NCBI RefSeq assembly: GCF_030386795.1
Contig: NZ_JANUQM010000003.1
Coordinates: 558,001-622,000, forward strand
DNA from: Streptomyces sp. S.PNR 29
GTDB taxonomy: Bacteria; Actinomycetota; Actinomycetes; Streptomycetales; Streptomycetaceae
Direction of reading: 5' to 3'
DNA length: 64,000 nucleotides
Position 1 is the stretch's first letter; every line of letters begins with the position of its first letter. The position numbers were made by a program, and so were the translations under genes. Positions 10,980 to 19,455 of the stretch are shown one piece after another. The notes under the pieces were generated by a model. The model did no database searches. It worked only from the letters and a program-made list of their open reading frames with translations, and was not told the origin of the DNA.

Positions 10980-11702
10980 TCATATCTCCAGCAGCCACCT
11001 GCCTCCACCGATCAGCGAACACAGCGACACGGCATGGAACAGGAACAGCCACAACCCCGCCGGGACATGGGTGAGCCGCGACAACTGGTCCGCGTCCGAG
11101 TCCCCGGCCCCTCCCCGTGACCGCTTCGCCTGCAGCTCGAACGCCGGGCGCACCCCGCCCAGCAGCAGGAACCACACCACCGCGTAGGCGAACGCCGCCT
11201 GCACCTGGGGCCCGGCCAGCCAGGACACCAGGACGAACGTGCCGCCGGTGACGATCACGGTCAGCGCCCCGTACGCGTTCCGGATCATCACCAGCATCGC
11301 CACCAGCAGGAACGTGGCCACCCACAGCAGCAGGGTGATGCGGCCCGCCGCCAGCAGGGCGGCGCCGCCCAGGCCCAGCAGGGGCGGCGCGGTGTAGCCG
11401 GAGGCCGCGGTGAGGATCATGCCGATGCCGTACGGCTTGCCGCGGCTGACGGTCAGGCCGCTGGTGTCCGAGTGGAGGCGGATGCCGGTCAGGGTGCGGC
11501 CGGTGAGCAGCGCCACGAGCCCGTGGCCGCCCTCGTGGGCGATGGTGATGGCGTTGCGCGCTATGCGCCACAGGCCGTGCGGTACGACGACGGCGAGTGC
11601 GGCGACCAGGGTCGCGATCACCACCCACAGGTCGGGGTCGGGCTGGGTGCCGGAGACCTCGTCCCAGAGGGAGGCGAGGGAGGCCGATGCGAGGTGGTCC
11701 AT
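10980..11702 (-). CDS. M50-like membrane metalloprotease family protein
   Basis: A 240-residue polytopic membrane protein. HEGGH (about residues 55-59, in NAITIAHEGGHG) matches the HExxH zinc motif of M50/site-2-type peptidases, and about six hydrophobic segments follow. Start 11702 has GAGGAG about 12 bases upstream; an alternative start 48 bases further up would reach the divergent gene. Substrate and activity are unknown. A non-proteolytic role is possible because the distal M50 motif is not obvious. Confidence 0.82.
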   Translation of the reverse strand: MDHLASASLASLWDEVSGTQPDPDLWVVIATLVAALAVVVPHGLWRIARNAITIAHEGGHGLVALLTGRTLTGIRLHSDTSGLTVSRGKPYGIGMILTAASGYTAPPLLGLGGAALLAAGRITLLLWVATFLLVAMLVMIRNAYGALTVIVTGGTFVLVSWLAGPQVQAAFAYAVVWFLLLGGVRPAFELQAKRSRGGAGDSDADQLSRLTHVPAGLWLFLFHAVSLCSLIGGGRWLLEI

Positions 11703-11752
11703 GTTCAGTGAGGGCTCCTCGTGGTCGCGCGGAGTCTGGCAGTGTGGCACGT

Positions 11753-12568
11753 ATGTGCGGACGGTATGCAGCGAGTCGTAGGCCCGAGGATCTCGCAGGA
11801 ATCTTTGAGATCGAGAAGTGGGACCCGAAGGAGACCCTGGCGCCCGACTACAACGTGGCCCCCACCAAGGAGGTCTACGCCGTCCTCGACCGCCCTCTGA
11901 AGGACGCGGACGACCCGCGGCCGGTTCGGCAGCTGCGGAAGCTGAAGTGGGGGCTGGTGCCGTCCTGGGCCAAGACCCCGGAGGGCGGCGCCCGGATGAT
12001 CAACGCGCGGGCGGAGACCGTGCACGAGAAGCCGTCGTACCGGCGCGCCTTCGCCGCCCGGCGCTGCATCCTGCCCGCCGACGGCTACTTCGAGTGGGTC
12101 ACCGGCACGCAGGAGCGGGAGCTGGAGGTCGAGGGGAAGAAGAAGCGGCCCCGGAAGCAGCCCTACTTCGTGACGCCGGCCGACGGGTCGGTGTTCGCGA
12201 TGGCGGGGCTGTACGAGTTCTGGCGGGACAGGACCCTGCCGGACGACCATCCGCAGGCCTGGTGGGTGACCTGCTCCGTGATCACGACCGAGGCCGAGAA
12301 GTCCCCGCTCGCGGTGGCACCGGCGGACGGGCCCCGGACGCTGGCCGACATCCACCCCCGGATGCCGCTGATGCTGACGCAGGACCGGTGGGACGCCTGG
12401 CTGGACCCGGCACGCACGGACCCCGACGACCTGACGTCGCTGCTGGCACCCCCGCCCGCCGGACTGATGCGGGCGTACCCCGTGACCACGGCCGTGAGCA
12501 ACGTCCGCAACAACGGCCCGGAACTGCTCAAGGAGCTGGAGGCGCCGGAAGAGGGCACACTCTTCTGA
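11753..12568 (+). CDS. SRAP/HMCES (YedK) abasic-site protein
   Basis: A 271-residue SOS-response-associated peptidase family protein. Known members crosslink through Cys2 to abasic sites in single-stranded DNA, shielding them. Here C2 follows the initiator Met (MCGRYA). NVAPT (about 41-45), NARAET (about 84-89), the GYFEW glutamate (about 106-110) and the HPRMP histidine near 202 are all present. Start 11753 is fixed by the need for Cys2. It is divergent from the M50-like gene with a 50-base gap. Confidence 0.93.
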   Translation: MCGRYAASRRPEDLAGIFEIEKWDPKETLAPDYNVAPTKEVYAVLDRPLKDADDPRPVRQLRKLKWGLVPSWAKTPEGGARMINARAETVHEKPSYRRAFAARRCILPADGYFEWVTGTQERELEVEGKKKRPRKQPYFVTPADGSVFAMAGLYEFWRDRTLPDDHPQAWWVTCSVITTEAEKSPLAVAPADGPRTLADIHPRMPLMLTQDRWDAWLDPARTDPDDLTSLLAPPPAGLMRAYPVTTAVSNVRNNGPELLKELEAPEEGTLF

Positions 12569-12580
12569 GATGACCGATGT

Positions 12581-12630
12581 AACTGCTGTAACTGCGGAAC
12601 TGCGGAACTGCGGAACTGCGGAACTGCTGT
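12581..12630. repeat. 8-bp tandem repeat (AACTGCGG)x4
   Basis: Four exact AACTGCGG units at 12590-12621 are bracketed by AACTGCTGT at 12581-12589 and again at 12622-12630. Just outside, TGACCGATGT occurs on both sides. The array lies between the SRAP stop codon and the hydrolase start. Confidence 0.9.
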
Positions 12631-12687
12631 GACGCGTGACCGATGTGACAGAAGTGACAGGTGGCCCAGGTGACTGAGGTGGCAGAC

Positions 12688-13317
12688 GTGACCAGCGAGA
12701 CCGTCGAGACCGAGGCGGGAACCGCCCGCGTCACCTGGCACCCGGCGCACAAGCCCCGGCTCGTGCTTGCGGCGAGCCACGGCGCCGGCGGTGGCATCGA
12801 GGCCCGTGATCTCAAGGCGCTGGCGGCCGTGCTGCCCGCCCACGGCGTGACCGTCGCCCTCGTCGAGCAGCCCTGGCGGGTGGCCGGCAAGAAGGTGGCG
12901 CCCGCGCCGAAGACCCTGGACGCCGGATGGCGGGGTGTCTGGCCCGCGCTGGCCGAGCCGGGCCTGCCGGTGATCTCCGGCGGCCGCAGCGCCGGGGCCC
13001 GCGTCGCCTGCCGCACCGCCGCCGAGCTGGGGGCGCGCGCCGTCCTCGCGCTCAGCTTCCCGCTCCACCCGCCGGGCAAGCCAGAGAAGTCCCGCGCCAC
13101 GGAGCTGCTCGGCGCCGGGGTGCCCACCCTCGTCGTCCAGGGCGGGAACGACCCGTTCGGGAAGCCGGAGGAGTTCCCGGACGGCGACCACGAGCTGGTC
13201 GAGGTGCCGTACGGCGACCATGGTCTCTCCGTGCCGAAGAGGGCGGACATCACCCAGGACCAGGCGCTGGCGGTCGTCACCGACGCCGTCGTCGAGTGGA
13301 CCGGGTCACTGGGGTGA
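12688..13317 (+). CDS. Alpha/beta hydrolase (KANL3/Tex30-like)
   Basis: A roughly 210-residue alpha/beta hydrolase-fold protein. SHGAGGG is the oxyanion-loop region, SGGRSAGARVA carries the nucleophile-elbow GxSxG-like motif, VVQGGNDPFGKP holds the acid region, and YGDHGLSV the likely catalytic histidine. The GTG at 12688 is preferred because GAGGTGG lies five to six bases upstream. The frame is open back to GTG 12661, where an in-frame TGA at 12655 blocks further extension. The substrate is unknown. The start region is built from repeated V-T-D-V-T-like codons that continue the upstream repeats. Confidence 0.85.
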   Translation: MTSETVETEAGTARVTWHPAHKPRLVLAASHGAGGGIEARDLKALAAVLPAHGVTVALVEQPWRVAGKKVAPAPKTLDAGWRGVWPALAEPGLPVISGGRSAGARVACRTAAELGARAVLALSFPLHPPGKPEKSRATELLGAGVPTLVVQGGNDPFGKPEEFPDGDHELVEVPYGDHGLSVPKRADITQDQALAVVTDAVVEWTGSLG

Positions 13318-13323
13318 AGCGCC

Positions 13324-13350
13324 GGGAATGCCGAGCCACCGAGCGCTGTT
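13324..13350 (+). promoter_or_regulatory. SigR-dependent promoter (sigRp2)
   Basis: GGGAAT (13324-13329), an 18-bp spacer and GTT (13348-13350) match the known sigma-R consensus GGAAT-N18-GTT exactly. It lies 240 bases before the sigR core start and would give positive autoregulation under thiol oxidation, as established for S. coelicolor sigR. Confidence 0.88.
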
Positions 13351-13593
13351 GTGGCGGACGTACGTGCTGAGACCAGCACCCACGTCTTAGGAGAGGAAGT
13401 CCGCCGCATGGGTTCGATTTTCTGCCCGAGCCGCAGCAGCCGCGCCGACCTGGACTGGACGGTGCTGCACGCGGCCAGGACCGCCTCTGTTCGGGCGGCG
13501 GGCGGACCGAATCGGCAAGCGTCCACGACCGCCGGTCGTCTATCCTCCGATTCGAGTGAGACCGCTTTCGGTTTCACGAGATCGCTGGAGGAG

Positions 13594-14280
13594 GTGGGTC
13601 CGGTCACTGGGACCGACGCAGGGACCGAGAACGGCCAGGCGGAGCAGCCCGAGGGCCAGGGCAGCACGGGCGCGGAGACGACCGCCGAGCGCAGCGCGCG
13701 CTTCGAGCGGGACGCGCTTGAGTTCCTCGACCAGATGTACTCGGCCGCCCTGCGCATGACGCGCAACCCCGCCGACGCCGAGGACCTGGTGCAGGAGACG
13801 TACGCCAAGGCGTATGCGTCCTTCCACCAGTTCCGTGAGGGCACCAACCTCAAGGCGTGGCTGTACCGGATCCTCACCAACACCTTCATCAACTCGTACC
13901 GCAAGAAGCAGCGTGAACCGCAGCGCAGCGCGGCCGAGGAGATCGAGGACTGGCAGCTCGCCCGCGCCGAGTCGCACATGTCGACCGGTCTGCGCTCCGC
14001 GGAGTCGCAGGCGCTCGACCATCTGCCCGACTCGGACGTGAAGGAGGCGCTCCAGGCGATTCCCGAGGAGTTCCGCATCGCCGTGTATCTCGCGGACGTC
14101 GAGGGCTTTGCCTACAAGGAGATCGCCGACATCATGGGGACACCCATCGGCACGGTCATGTCCCGGCTGCACCGGGGCCGCCGTCAACTGCGCGACATGC
14201 TGCAGGACTACGCCCGTGAGCGGGGGCTGGTTCCGGCCGGGGCCGGAGAGTCGAACGAAGCGAAAGGCTCGGGGTCATGA
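13594..14280 (+). CDS. sigR: ECF sigma factor SigR (thiol-oxidative stress)
   Basis: A 228-residue ECF sigma factor. Region 2 includes [32 protein letters not shown] helices, and region 4 the [27 protein letters not shown] helix-turn-helix. The C-terminal tail is characteristic of SigR. It directs thioredoxin, proteasome and other disulfide-stress genes and is held by RsrA. GTG 13594 gives the conventional length. The same frame continues upstream to ATG 13409, which has a strong GGAGAGGAAGT ribosome site and lies downstream of the SigR-type promoter. That matches the unstable longer isoform (sigma-R prime) known in actinomycetes. It overlaps rsrA by four bases. Confidence 0.95.
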   Translation: MGPVTGTDAGTENGQAEQPEGQGSTGAETTAERSARFERDALEFLDQMYSAALRMTRNPADAEDLVQETYAKAYASFHQFREGTNLKAWLYRILTNTFINSYRKKQREPQRSAAEEIEDWQLARAESHMSTGLRSAESQALDHLPDSDVKEALQAIPEEFRIAVYLADVEGFAYKEIADIMGTPIGTVMSRLHRGRRQLRDMLQDYARERGLVPAGAGESNEAKGSGS

Positions 14281-14588
14281 GCTGCGGTGAGCCGCACGAG
14301 ACGGATTGCAGCGAGATCCTCGATCATCTCTACGAGTTCCTCGACCGTGAGATGCCGGATGCCGACTGTGTGAAGTTCGAGCATCACTTCGAGGAGTGCT
14401 CGCCGTGCCTGGAGAAGTACGGGCTTGAGCAGGCCGTGAAGAAGCTCGTCAAGCGGTGCTGCGGGCATGACGACGTGCCGGGCGACCTGCGGGCCAAGGT
14501 CATGGGGCGGATCGATCTGATCCGGTCGGGGCAGGCCGTGCCGGAACACGACGTCACCGCGGCTCCGCCGGCTTCTCAGGAGTCCTGA
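14277..14588 (+). CDS. rsrA: Zinc redox anti-sigma factor RsrA
   Basis: A 103-residue ZAS-family anti-sigma factor. C11, H37, C41 and C44 (HHFEECSPC) form the zinc/redox site; C3, C31, C61 and C62 are also conserved as in S. coelicolor RsrA. Oxidation forms a disulfide, releases zinc and frees SigR. The ATGA overlap with sigR means translational coupling, ensuring balanced synthesis. Confidence 0.96.
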   Translation: MSCGEPHETDCSEILDHLYEFLDREMPDADCVKFEHHFEECSPCLEKYGLEQAVKKLVKRCCGHDDVPGDLRAKVMGRIDLIRSGQAVPEHDVTAAPPASQES

Positions 14589-14661
14589 ACGCCCCCTCCA
14601 CCTCTCCGTATGGGCGCTTTCCCCATGCGTGAACGGATAGTCGTCACTCGAACGTGCTAAT

Positions 14662-14682
14662 CCGCGGGTTATCGGCCCGCGG
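14662..14682 (+). terminator. Possible sigR-rsrA terminator
   Basis: CCGCGGG (14662-14668) and CCCGCGG (14676-14682) form a 7-bp stem with a 7-nt loop about 75 bases after rsrA. It is shorter than other terminators in this window. Confidence 0.45.
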
Positions 14683-14740
14683 AGGCCCCCCTGGCCACCC
14701 TAGGCTCCGAGCCTGACAAGCACGGCCGGGGGAGGGGCTC

Positions 14741-16066
14741 ATGGAGGCGGTACCGGCACGGGCACGTGCGTACGTCGCCGGTGTCCTGCTCGTCGCCCTG
14801 CTCTGTCTGCGCCCACTGCCGGCGCCGCACGCCCACTGGTGGGCGGTCGCGCTGCTCGCCGCTCTGTACGCCGGCTGCGAGTACGTCGCCCGGTCCCGGT
14901 TCGTCGGGACCTTCTACCCCGTGCTGCTCGCCGGGGCCTTCCTGCTGCCGCCGGCCGCCGCCGCGCTCGTCCCGCTGCCGGGAGCGCTGCTGTCCCCGGT
15001 CGAGCAGCGGCCTTACGCGCTGCGGCGGATCTGGCGGGCGGCCCAGCTCGCCGTCGCGGTGTGGACGGCGGCCCGGGTGCACAGGGCGCTCGACGGCCGG
15101 GACGCGGTCGTGGCGTGCGACTTCCCGTACGCGCTCGTGTCGGCCGGGGCCGCGGTGCTCACGTTCTGTGTGGTGCTGGCCCTGCTGGACGGGGGCATCC
15201 TGGCCCTGGCCGAACGGGTGCCGCTGTGGCGGGCCTGGCGGGGCCAGTTCCTGCGCTCGCTGGCGCCGGTGGCCGTGCACGGGCTCGCCGGGCTGATGAT
15301 GGCCGTGCTGTGGCGCAGCCCGTACGGACCCGTCGCCGCGCTGCTCGTCCTGCTGCCGATGTGCGTGTCGTGGTGGGCGTTCGCGCAGTACCACCGGGAG
15401 CGGGCGGCGCACCAGGCGACCATCCGGGCGCTGGTGCAGGCCGTCGACATCAAGGACGAGTACACGCGCGGGCACAGCGAACGGGTCGGGCAGGCCTCGA
15501 TGATGATCGCGCGCGAGCTGGGCATGCCGGACGAGCGGGTCGAGGTGCTGCGGTTCGCGGGGATCCTGCACGACGTGGGGAAGCTGGGGGTGCCCACGCG
15601 GCTGCTGCGCAAGAACGGACCGCTCACCCCCGAGGAGCGGCGCGTGATCGAACTGCATCCCGAGTACGGACACGAGATGGTGCGCGGGATCTCCTTCCTC
15701 GGGGAGGCCCGGGCCGCGGTGCTGCACCACCACGAGCGGCTGGACGGAAGCGGCTACCCGTACGGGCTGGTCGGCAACCAGATCCCGGAGTCGGCGCGGA
15801 TCGTGGCCGTCGCCGACGCCTTCGACGCGATGACGTCCACACGGTGCTACCGCCGGGCCCGGCCCATCGCGGCCGCCCTGGAGGAACTGGAGCGGTGCGC
15901 GGGGTCCCAGTTCGACCCGCGGATGGTCCAGGCCCTGGGGCGGGCCGTCGGGCGGTGCGGGTGGCGTCCGGCGGTGACGGCCGACGAGGAGGGGGGCCCT
16001 CGGGCTCCTGAGCGTCCCGTGCCCACGGCCGGGGCCCGGCAGAGCGCCGACCGGAGTGTTCCATGA
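14741..16066 (+). CDS. Membrane HD-GYP domain protein
   Basis: A 441-residue protein with an N-terminal block of about six membrane helices (residues 1-215) and a C-terminal HD-GYP domain. The HD pair is in GILHDVGKLGVP and the GYP motif in HHERLDGSGYPYGL, with QIPESARIVAVADAFDAMTS following; the K/H/D metal ligands appear intact. HD-GYP proteins hydrolyse cyclic dinucleotides such as c-di-GMP, so it is probably active. The membrane part may sense a signal. It overlaps the next gene by four bases (ATGA). A role in sporulation is only a guess from the importance of c-di-GMP in Streptomyces. Confidence 0.9.
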   Translation: MEAVPARARAYVAGVLLVALLCLRPLPAPHAHWWAVALLAALYAGCEYVARSRFVGTFYPVLLAGAFLLPPAAAALVPLPGALLSPVEQRPYALRRIWRAAQLAVAVWTAARVHRALDGRDAVVACDFPYALVSAGAAVLTFCVVLALLDGGILALAERVPLWRAWRGQFLRSLAPVAVHGLAGLMMAVLWRSPYGPVAALLVLLPMCVSWWAFAQYHRERAAHQATIRALVQAVDIKDEYTRGHSERVGQASMMIARELGMPDERVEVLRFAGILHDVGKLGVPTRLLRKNGPLTPEERRVIELHPEYGHEMVRGISFLGEARAAVLHHHERLDGSGYPYGLVGNQIPESARIVAVADAFDAMTSTRCYRRARPIAAALEELERCAGSQFDPRMVQALGRAVGRCGWRPAVTADEEGGPRAPERPVPTAGARQSADRSVP

Positions 16067-17349
16067 CCGCGTCCCGCGCCCCTGCCGTGCTCCTCCTCGT
16101 GCATGCCTCCGCCGCCCTCGTGGGCCTCGGCTCGTTCGCCACCGTGCTGTGGACCGGTCTTCAGGAGCGGCCCGCCGCCCTCGCCTTCGGTGGTGTCGTC
16201 GCCCTCGGCGAGCTCATCCGCCCCCAGGCGCTCGGCGTCGCCAGAGCCGGGGGGACCCCCTTTCCGGGGGCGCACGCAAGGGAGGCCGCGCCGCTGGGTG
16301 CCGCCGGGGCGCTGTCGTACGCCCTGCTGGGGGAGGACGCCGCGCAGCCCACGCACCACGGCGTGTGCCAGGCCGTCACCGTCGTCCTCGCCGGCGTGCT
16401 CGTCGGGAGCGTGCCGCACATCGCGCGCGGGCGGGGGCCGACGGCCGACCATGTCGCCCGGCGTCTGCTCACCGTCGCCTTCGCCGCCGTGTGCTTCCAG
16501 CCGCTGTACGCCCGGGGCACGTTCGAGGGGTGGGGCGGCCACGCCTACGCACTGCTGCTGCTGGCACTCCTCGCCCTGACCGTCCTGTGCGACGCCGTGC
16601 TCGCCGCCGCGCTGGCGCACTCCCGTACCCGGTGGCCCTTCGGGCCGCTGCTGCGCGAGGAACTGCGGGGAATGCTCGGCATCGCGTCCGCCGTGTGCGC
16701 GACGGGCGCGGTGATGGCGCTGGCGGTGGCCGTCGTGGGGCTGTGGGCGCTGCCCGTCTTCTCCGTGCCGCTGCTGCTCACCCAGCTCTCCTACCGGCGG
16801 TACGCCGCCGTCCGCGCCACCTACCGGCAGACCATCGCCTCCCTCGCCCGGGCCACCGAGGTCGCCGGGTACACCCCGACCGGGCACGCCCGCCGCGTCG
16901 CCGCCCTCAGCGAGGCCGTAGGACGTGACATGGGGCTGTCCGGTCCCGAACTGACCGTGCTGGAGTACGCCGCCCTCATGCACGACATCGGGCAACTCAG
17001 CCTGGTCGACCCGGTCCCGGCCGGGGCCACGGCCGGCCTGCCCGCCGAGGAACAGCGGCGGATCGCGCTGCTCGGCGGGGCCGTCGTACGGCAGACCGGG
17101 GTCGACGGGGCGGTCGCGGTGGTCGTGGAGCGGCAGGCCGACCCCTACCGGGAACAGCCACTGGCCGCACGGATCGTGCGGGCCGTCAACGCGTACGAGG
17201 AGAAGGCCCGGAACGCCGGGCCCGGCGGGGCGCTCACGGCGCTGGAGGAGCTGCGGCTCGGCACGGCGGGAGAGTACGCGCCGGACGTGGTCGAATCGCT
17301 GGCCCGGGTGCTCTCCAGAGGTTGTCTGACTCTGCCCGAGGCTGGGTAA
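16063..17349 (+). CDS. Membrane HD-domain protein, degenerate HD-GYP
   Basis: A 428-residue paralogue of the preceding gene with the same order: about six membrane segments (1-250) then an HD domain. GHARRVAALSEAVGRD and YAALMHDIGQLSLVDP keep the first HD residues. The HHExxDGxGYP motif is absent, replaced around VVVERQADPYREQPLA, so hydrolysis is doubtful and a pseudo-enzyme or partner role is inferred. Residues about 65-80 (GGTPFPGAHA) are encoded by a GC-rich palindrome that looks inserted. Start overlap ATGA implies coupled translation with the active paralogue. Confidence 0.87.
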   Translation: MTASRAPAVLLLVHASAALVGLGSFATVLWTGLQERPAALAFGGVVALGELIRPQALGVARAGGTPFPGAHAREAAPLGAAGALSYALLGEDAAQPTHHGVCQAVTVVLAGVLVGSVPHIARGRGPTADHVARRLLTVAFAAVCFQPLYARGTFEGWGGHAYALLLLALLALTVLCDAVLAAALAHSRTRWPFGPLLREELRGMLGIASAVCATGAVMALAVAVVGLWALPVFSVPLLLTQLSYRRYAAVRATYRQTIASLARATEVAGYTPTGHARRVAALSEAVGRDMGLSGPELTVLEYAALMHDIGQLSLVDPVPAGATAGLPAEEQRRIALLGGAVVRQTGVDGAVAVVVERQADPYREQPLAARIVRAVNAYEEKARNAGPGGALTALEELRLGTAGEYAPDVVESLARVLSRGCLTLPEAG

Positions 17350-17463
17350 CCCATGGGTAATGAGCGCCCTTCAAGCCGTACGTGGTTTGATGCGCTTGAG
17401 CAGGTGTCCGGGGGCGCAGAAAGGCACAGCCAGCCCACTCCACGGAACTGGCAGGCGGGAATC

Positions 17464-18444
17464 GTGAGGATCTTCGGCAAGGGACGGCACCGGCCCTCCG
17501 CCTCTTGGCGGCAGGCGACGGACCGTGCGTTCACGCTCATCGGCGACGGCCGGTACGAGGACGCGGGGGCACTGTTGACGCGGGCCGCCGATCTGGAGCC
17601 CTGGCTGTCGGAGTCCTGGTTCAACCTGGCCCTGCTGCACAAGTTCCGGCACGACTGGGAGCAGGCGCGGGCGGCCGGGCTGCGCGCGGTCGCACTGCTC
17701 GACCGGGACGCCGGGGCGCCCGACTGGTGGAACGTCGGCATCGCCGCCACGGCCCTGCAGGACTGGCCGCTGGCCCGGCGGGCCTGGCAGGCCTACGGGC
17801 TGCGGGTGCCGGGGGACGTGACGGAGACCGGTGAGCCGGTCGGCATGGACCTCGGCAGCGCGGCCGTACGGCTGTCCCCCGAGGGGGAGGCCGAGGTCGT
17901 GTGGGGGCGGCGGCTGGATCCGGCGCGGATGGAGGTGCTGTCCATTCCGCTGCCGTCCTCGGGGCGGCGCTGGGGCGAGGTCGTGCTGCACGACGGGGTG
18001 CCCCACGGGGAGCGGATCACCGCCACGGGACACACCTACCCGGTGTTCGACGAGATCGAGCTGTGGGCGCCCTCGCCCGTGCCCACCTGGGTCGTCCTGC
18101 TGGAGGCCGCCACCGAGGCCGACCGGGACGCCCTGGAGCAGCTCGCCGCCGACGCCGGTTTCGCCGCGGAGGACTGGTCGTCGTCCGTGCGGCTGCTGTG
18201 CCGGATGTGCTCGGAGTCCCGGATGCCGTCGGACGAGGGCGACGGGGAGCATCTCGACCCGCACGACCACAGTGAGCCGGGGCATCCCGGGCCGCTCGGT
18301 CACCGGACCGACGGGCAGCTGTGGGTGCCGGAGCGGGAGTGCGGGGTGGCCGCGCCGGCCTCGCTGGTGCGGGGGCTGCTGGACGGCTGGGTCGCGGACA
18401 GTCCGGATTCCCGGGATTGGCGGGATCTGGAAGAGGTCTGCTGA
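17464..18444 (+). CDS. TPR-containing hypothetical protein
   Basis: A 326-residue cytoplasmic protein. Residues 15-115 hold two or three tetratricopeptide-like helical hairpins ([34 protein letters not shown]). The rest is an uncharacterised domain with a conserved-looking [12 protein letters not shown]xxC segment and an acidic/histidine stretch. GTG 17464 follows AGGCGGGA; a frame 37 codons longer lacks a ribosome site. No function is recognised. It precedes def by about 60 bases. Confidence 0.8.
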   Translation: MRIFGKGRHRPSASWRQATDRAFTLIGDGRYEDAGALLTRAADLEPWLSESWFNLALLHKFRHDWEQARAAGLRAVALLDRDAGAPDWWNVGIAATALQDWPLARRAWQAYGLRVPGDVTETGEPVGMDLGSAAVRLSPEGEAEVVWGRRLDPARMEVLSIPLPSSGRRWGEVVLHDGVPHGERITATGHTYPVFDEIELWAPSPVPTWVVLLEAATEADRDALEQLAADAGFAAEDWSSSVRLLCRMCSESRMPSDEGDGEHLDPHDHSEPGHPGPLGHRTDGQLWVPERECGVAAPASLVRGLLDGWVADSPDSRDWRDLEEVC

Positions 18445-18505
18445 CGGCCGCCGTACCCTGTATCAGCATCACACCCCCGTTTTTCCAGGAAGGCGTACGT
18501 CGGTC

Positions 18506-19156
18506 ATGGCGCAGCAGGACACCGATCAGCAGCACGCGGGCGTGCTCCCCGTCGACGACGACGGGTACGTCATCGACACGGAGGACTGCGAGGAGCGCGA
18601 GACGGCCTGGCGGGAGCGCGGCACCTCGCGGCCGATCACGGTGGTCGGGAACCCGGTGCTGCACAAGGAGTGCAAGGACGTCACCGACTTCGGCGAGGAG
18701 CTCCAGCAGCTGGTCGCGGACATGTTCGCCAGCCAGCGCACCGCCGAGGGCGTGGGCCTGGCCGCCAACCAGATCGGCGTCGACCTGAAGGTCTTCGTCT
18801 ACGACTGCCCCGACGACGAGGGCGTCCGGCACGTCGGCGTGGTCTGCAACCCCAGGCTCGTCGAGCTGCCCGCCGACAAGCGCCGCCTCGACGACAGCAA
18901 CGAGGGCTGCCTGTCCGTGCCCACCGCGTACGCGCCGCTCGCCCGCCCCGACTACGCCGAGGTGACCGGGCAGGACGAGAAGGGCAACCCGATCAAGGTG
19001 CGCGGCACCGGCTACTTCGCGCGGTGTTTGCAGCACGAGACCGACCACCTGTACGGCTACCTCTACATCGACCGGCTCTCCAAGCGCGAACGCAAGGACG
19101 CGCTGCGGCAGATGGCCGAGAACGAGCCCCGCTACCCCGTGGTCGCGAACGACTGA
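18506..19156 (+). CDS. def: Peptide deformylase
   Basis: A 216-residue iron/zinc peptide deformylase that removes the N-formyl group from nascent proteins. All three motifs are intact: GVGLAANQ (82-89), EGCLS (133-137) and HETDH (177-181), which supply Gln, Cys and the two His ligands plus the catalytic Glu. A roughly 40-residue acidic N-terminal extension distinguishes it from minimal deformylases. A long hairpin lies 40 bases downstream. Confidence 0.95.
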   Translation: MAQQDTDQQHAGVLPVDDDGYVIDTEDCEERETAWRERGTSRPITVVGNPVLHKECKDVTDFGEELQQLVADMFASQRTAEGVGLAANQIGVDLKVFVYDCPDDEGVRHVGVVCNPRLVELPADKRRLDDSNEGCLSVPTAYAPLARPDYAEVTGQDEKGNPIKVRGTGYFARCLQHETDHLYGYLYIDRLSKRERKDALRQMAENEPRYPVVAND

Positions 19157-19197
19157 GACCGTCCGGGATCGACTGGGGCCTCTCAAGTCCCGTACGC

Positions 19198-19237
19198 ACG
19201 GCGCCTGTTCACGCTTCCCTGCGCGAACAGGCGCCGT
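19198..19237 (+). terminator. def terminator hairpin
   Basis: ACGGCGCCTGTTC (19198-19210) pairs perfectly with GAACAGGCGCCGT (19225-19237) around a 14-nt loop, followed by TCGTCTG. It isolates def from the terpene operon. Confidence 0.85.
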
Positions 19238-19455
19238 TCGTCTGTCCGTCGCACATTCGATCGTCCACGTTCCCCCGGTGATCCACAACAAGTCACACAA
19301 GGGGAGAATTCCGGCATCGTGGGGTGGTGAATGCAGCAAATCCGTTCCCAGACCGGTCAGTTGTGGTGCTGAATGGGGAGTGCGGGGATACGCACGGGCG
19401 CACGCCCGGCACAGCGGGAGGGGTGCGCCTACTGGCGGCTGAGAGGGGTTTGTTC

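Noticed and set aside
12570..12661. Phase-variable start of the hydrolase via the 8-bp repeats: adding one unit would put ATG 12570 in frame with the hydrolase.
   Set aside because: An in-frame TGA at 12655-12657 lies after the repeats and would still stop translation, so copy number cannot switch the gene on.
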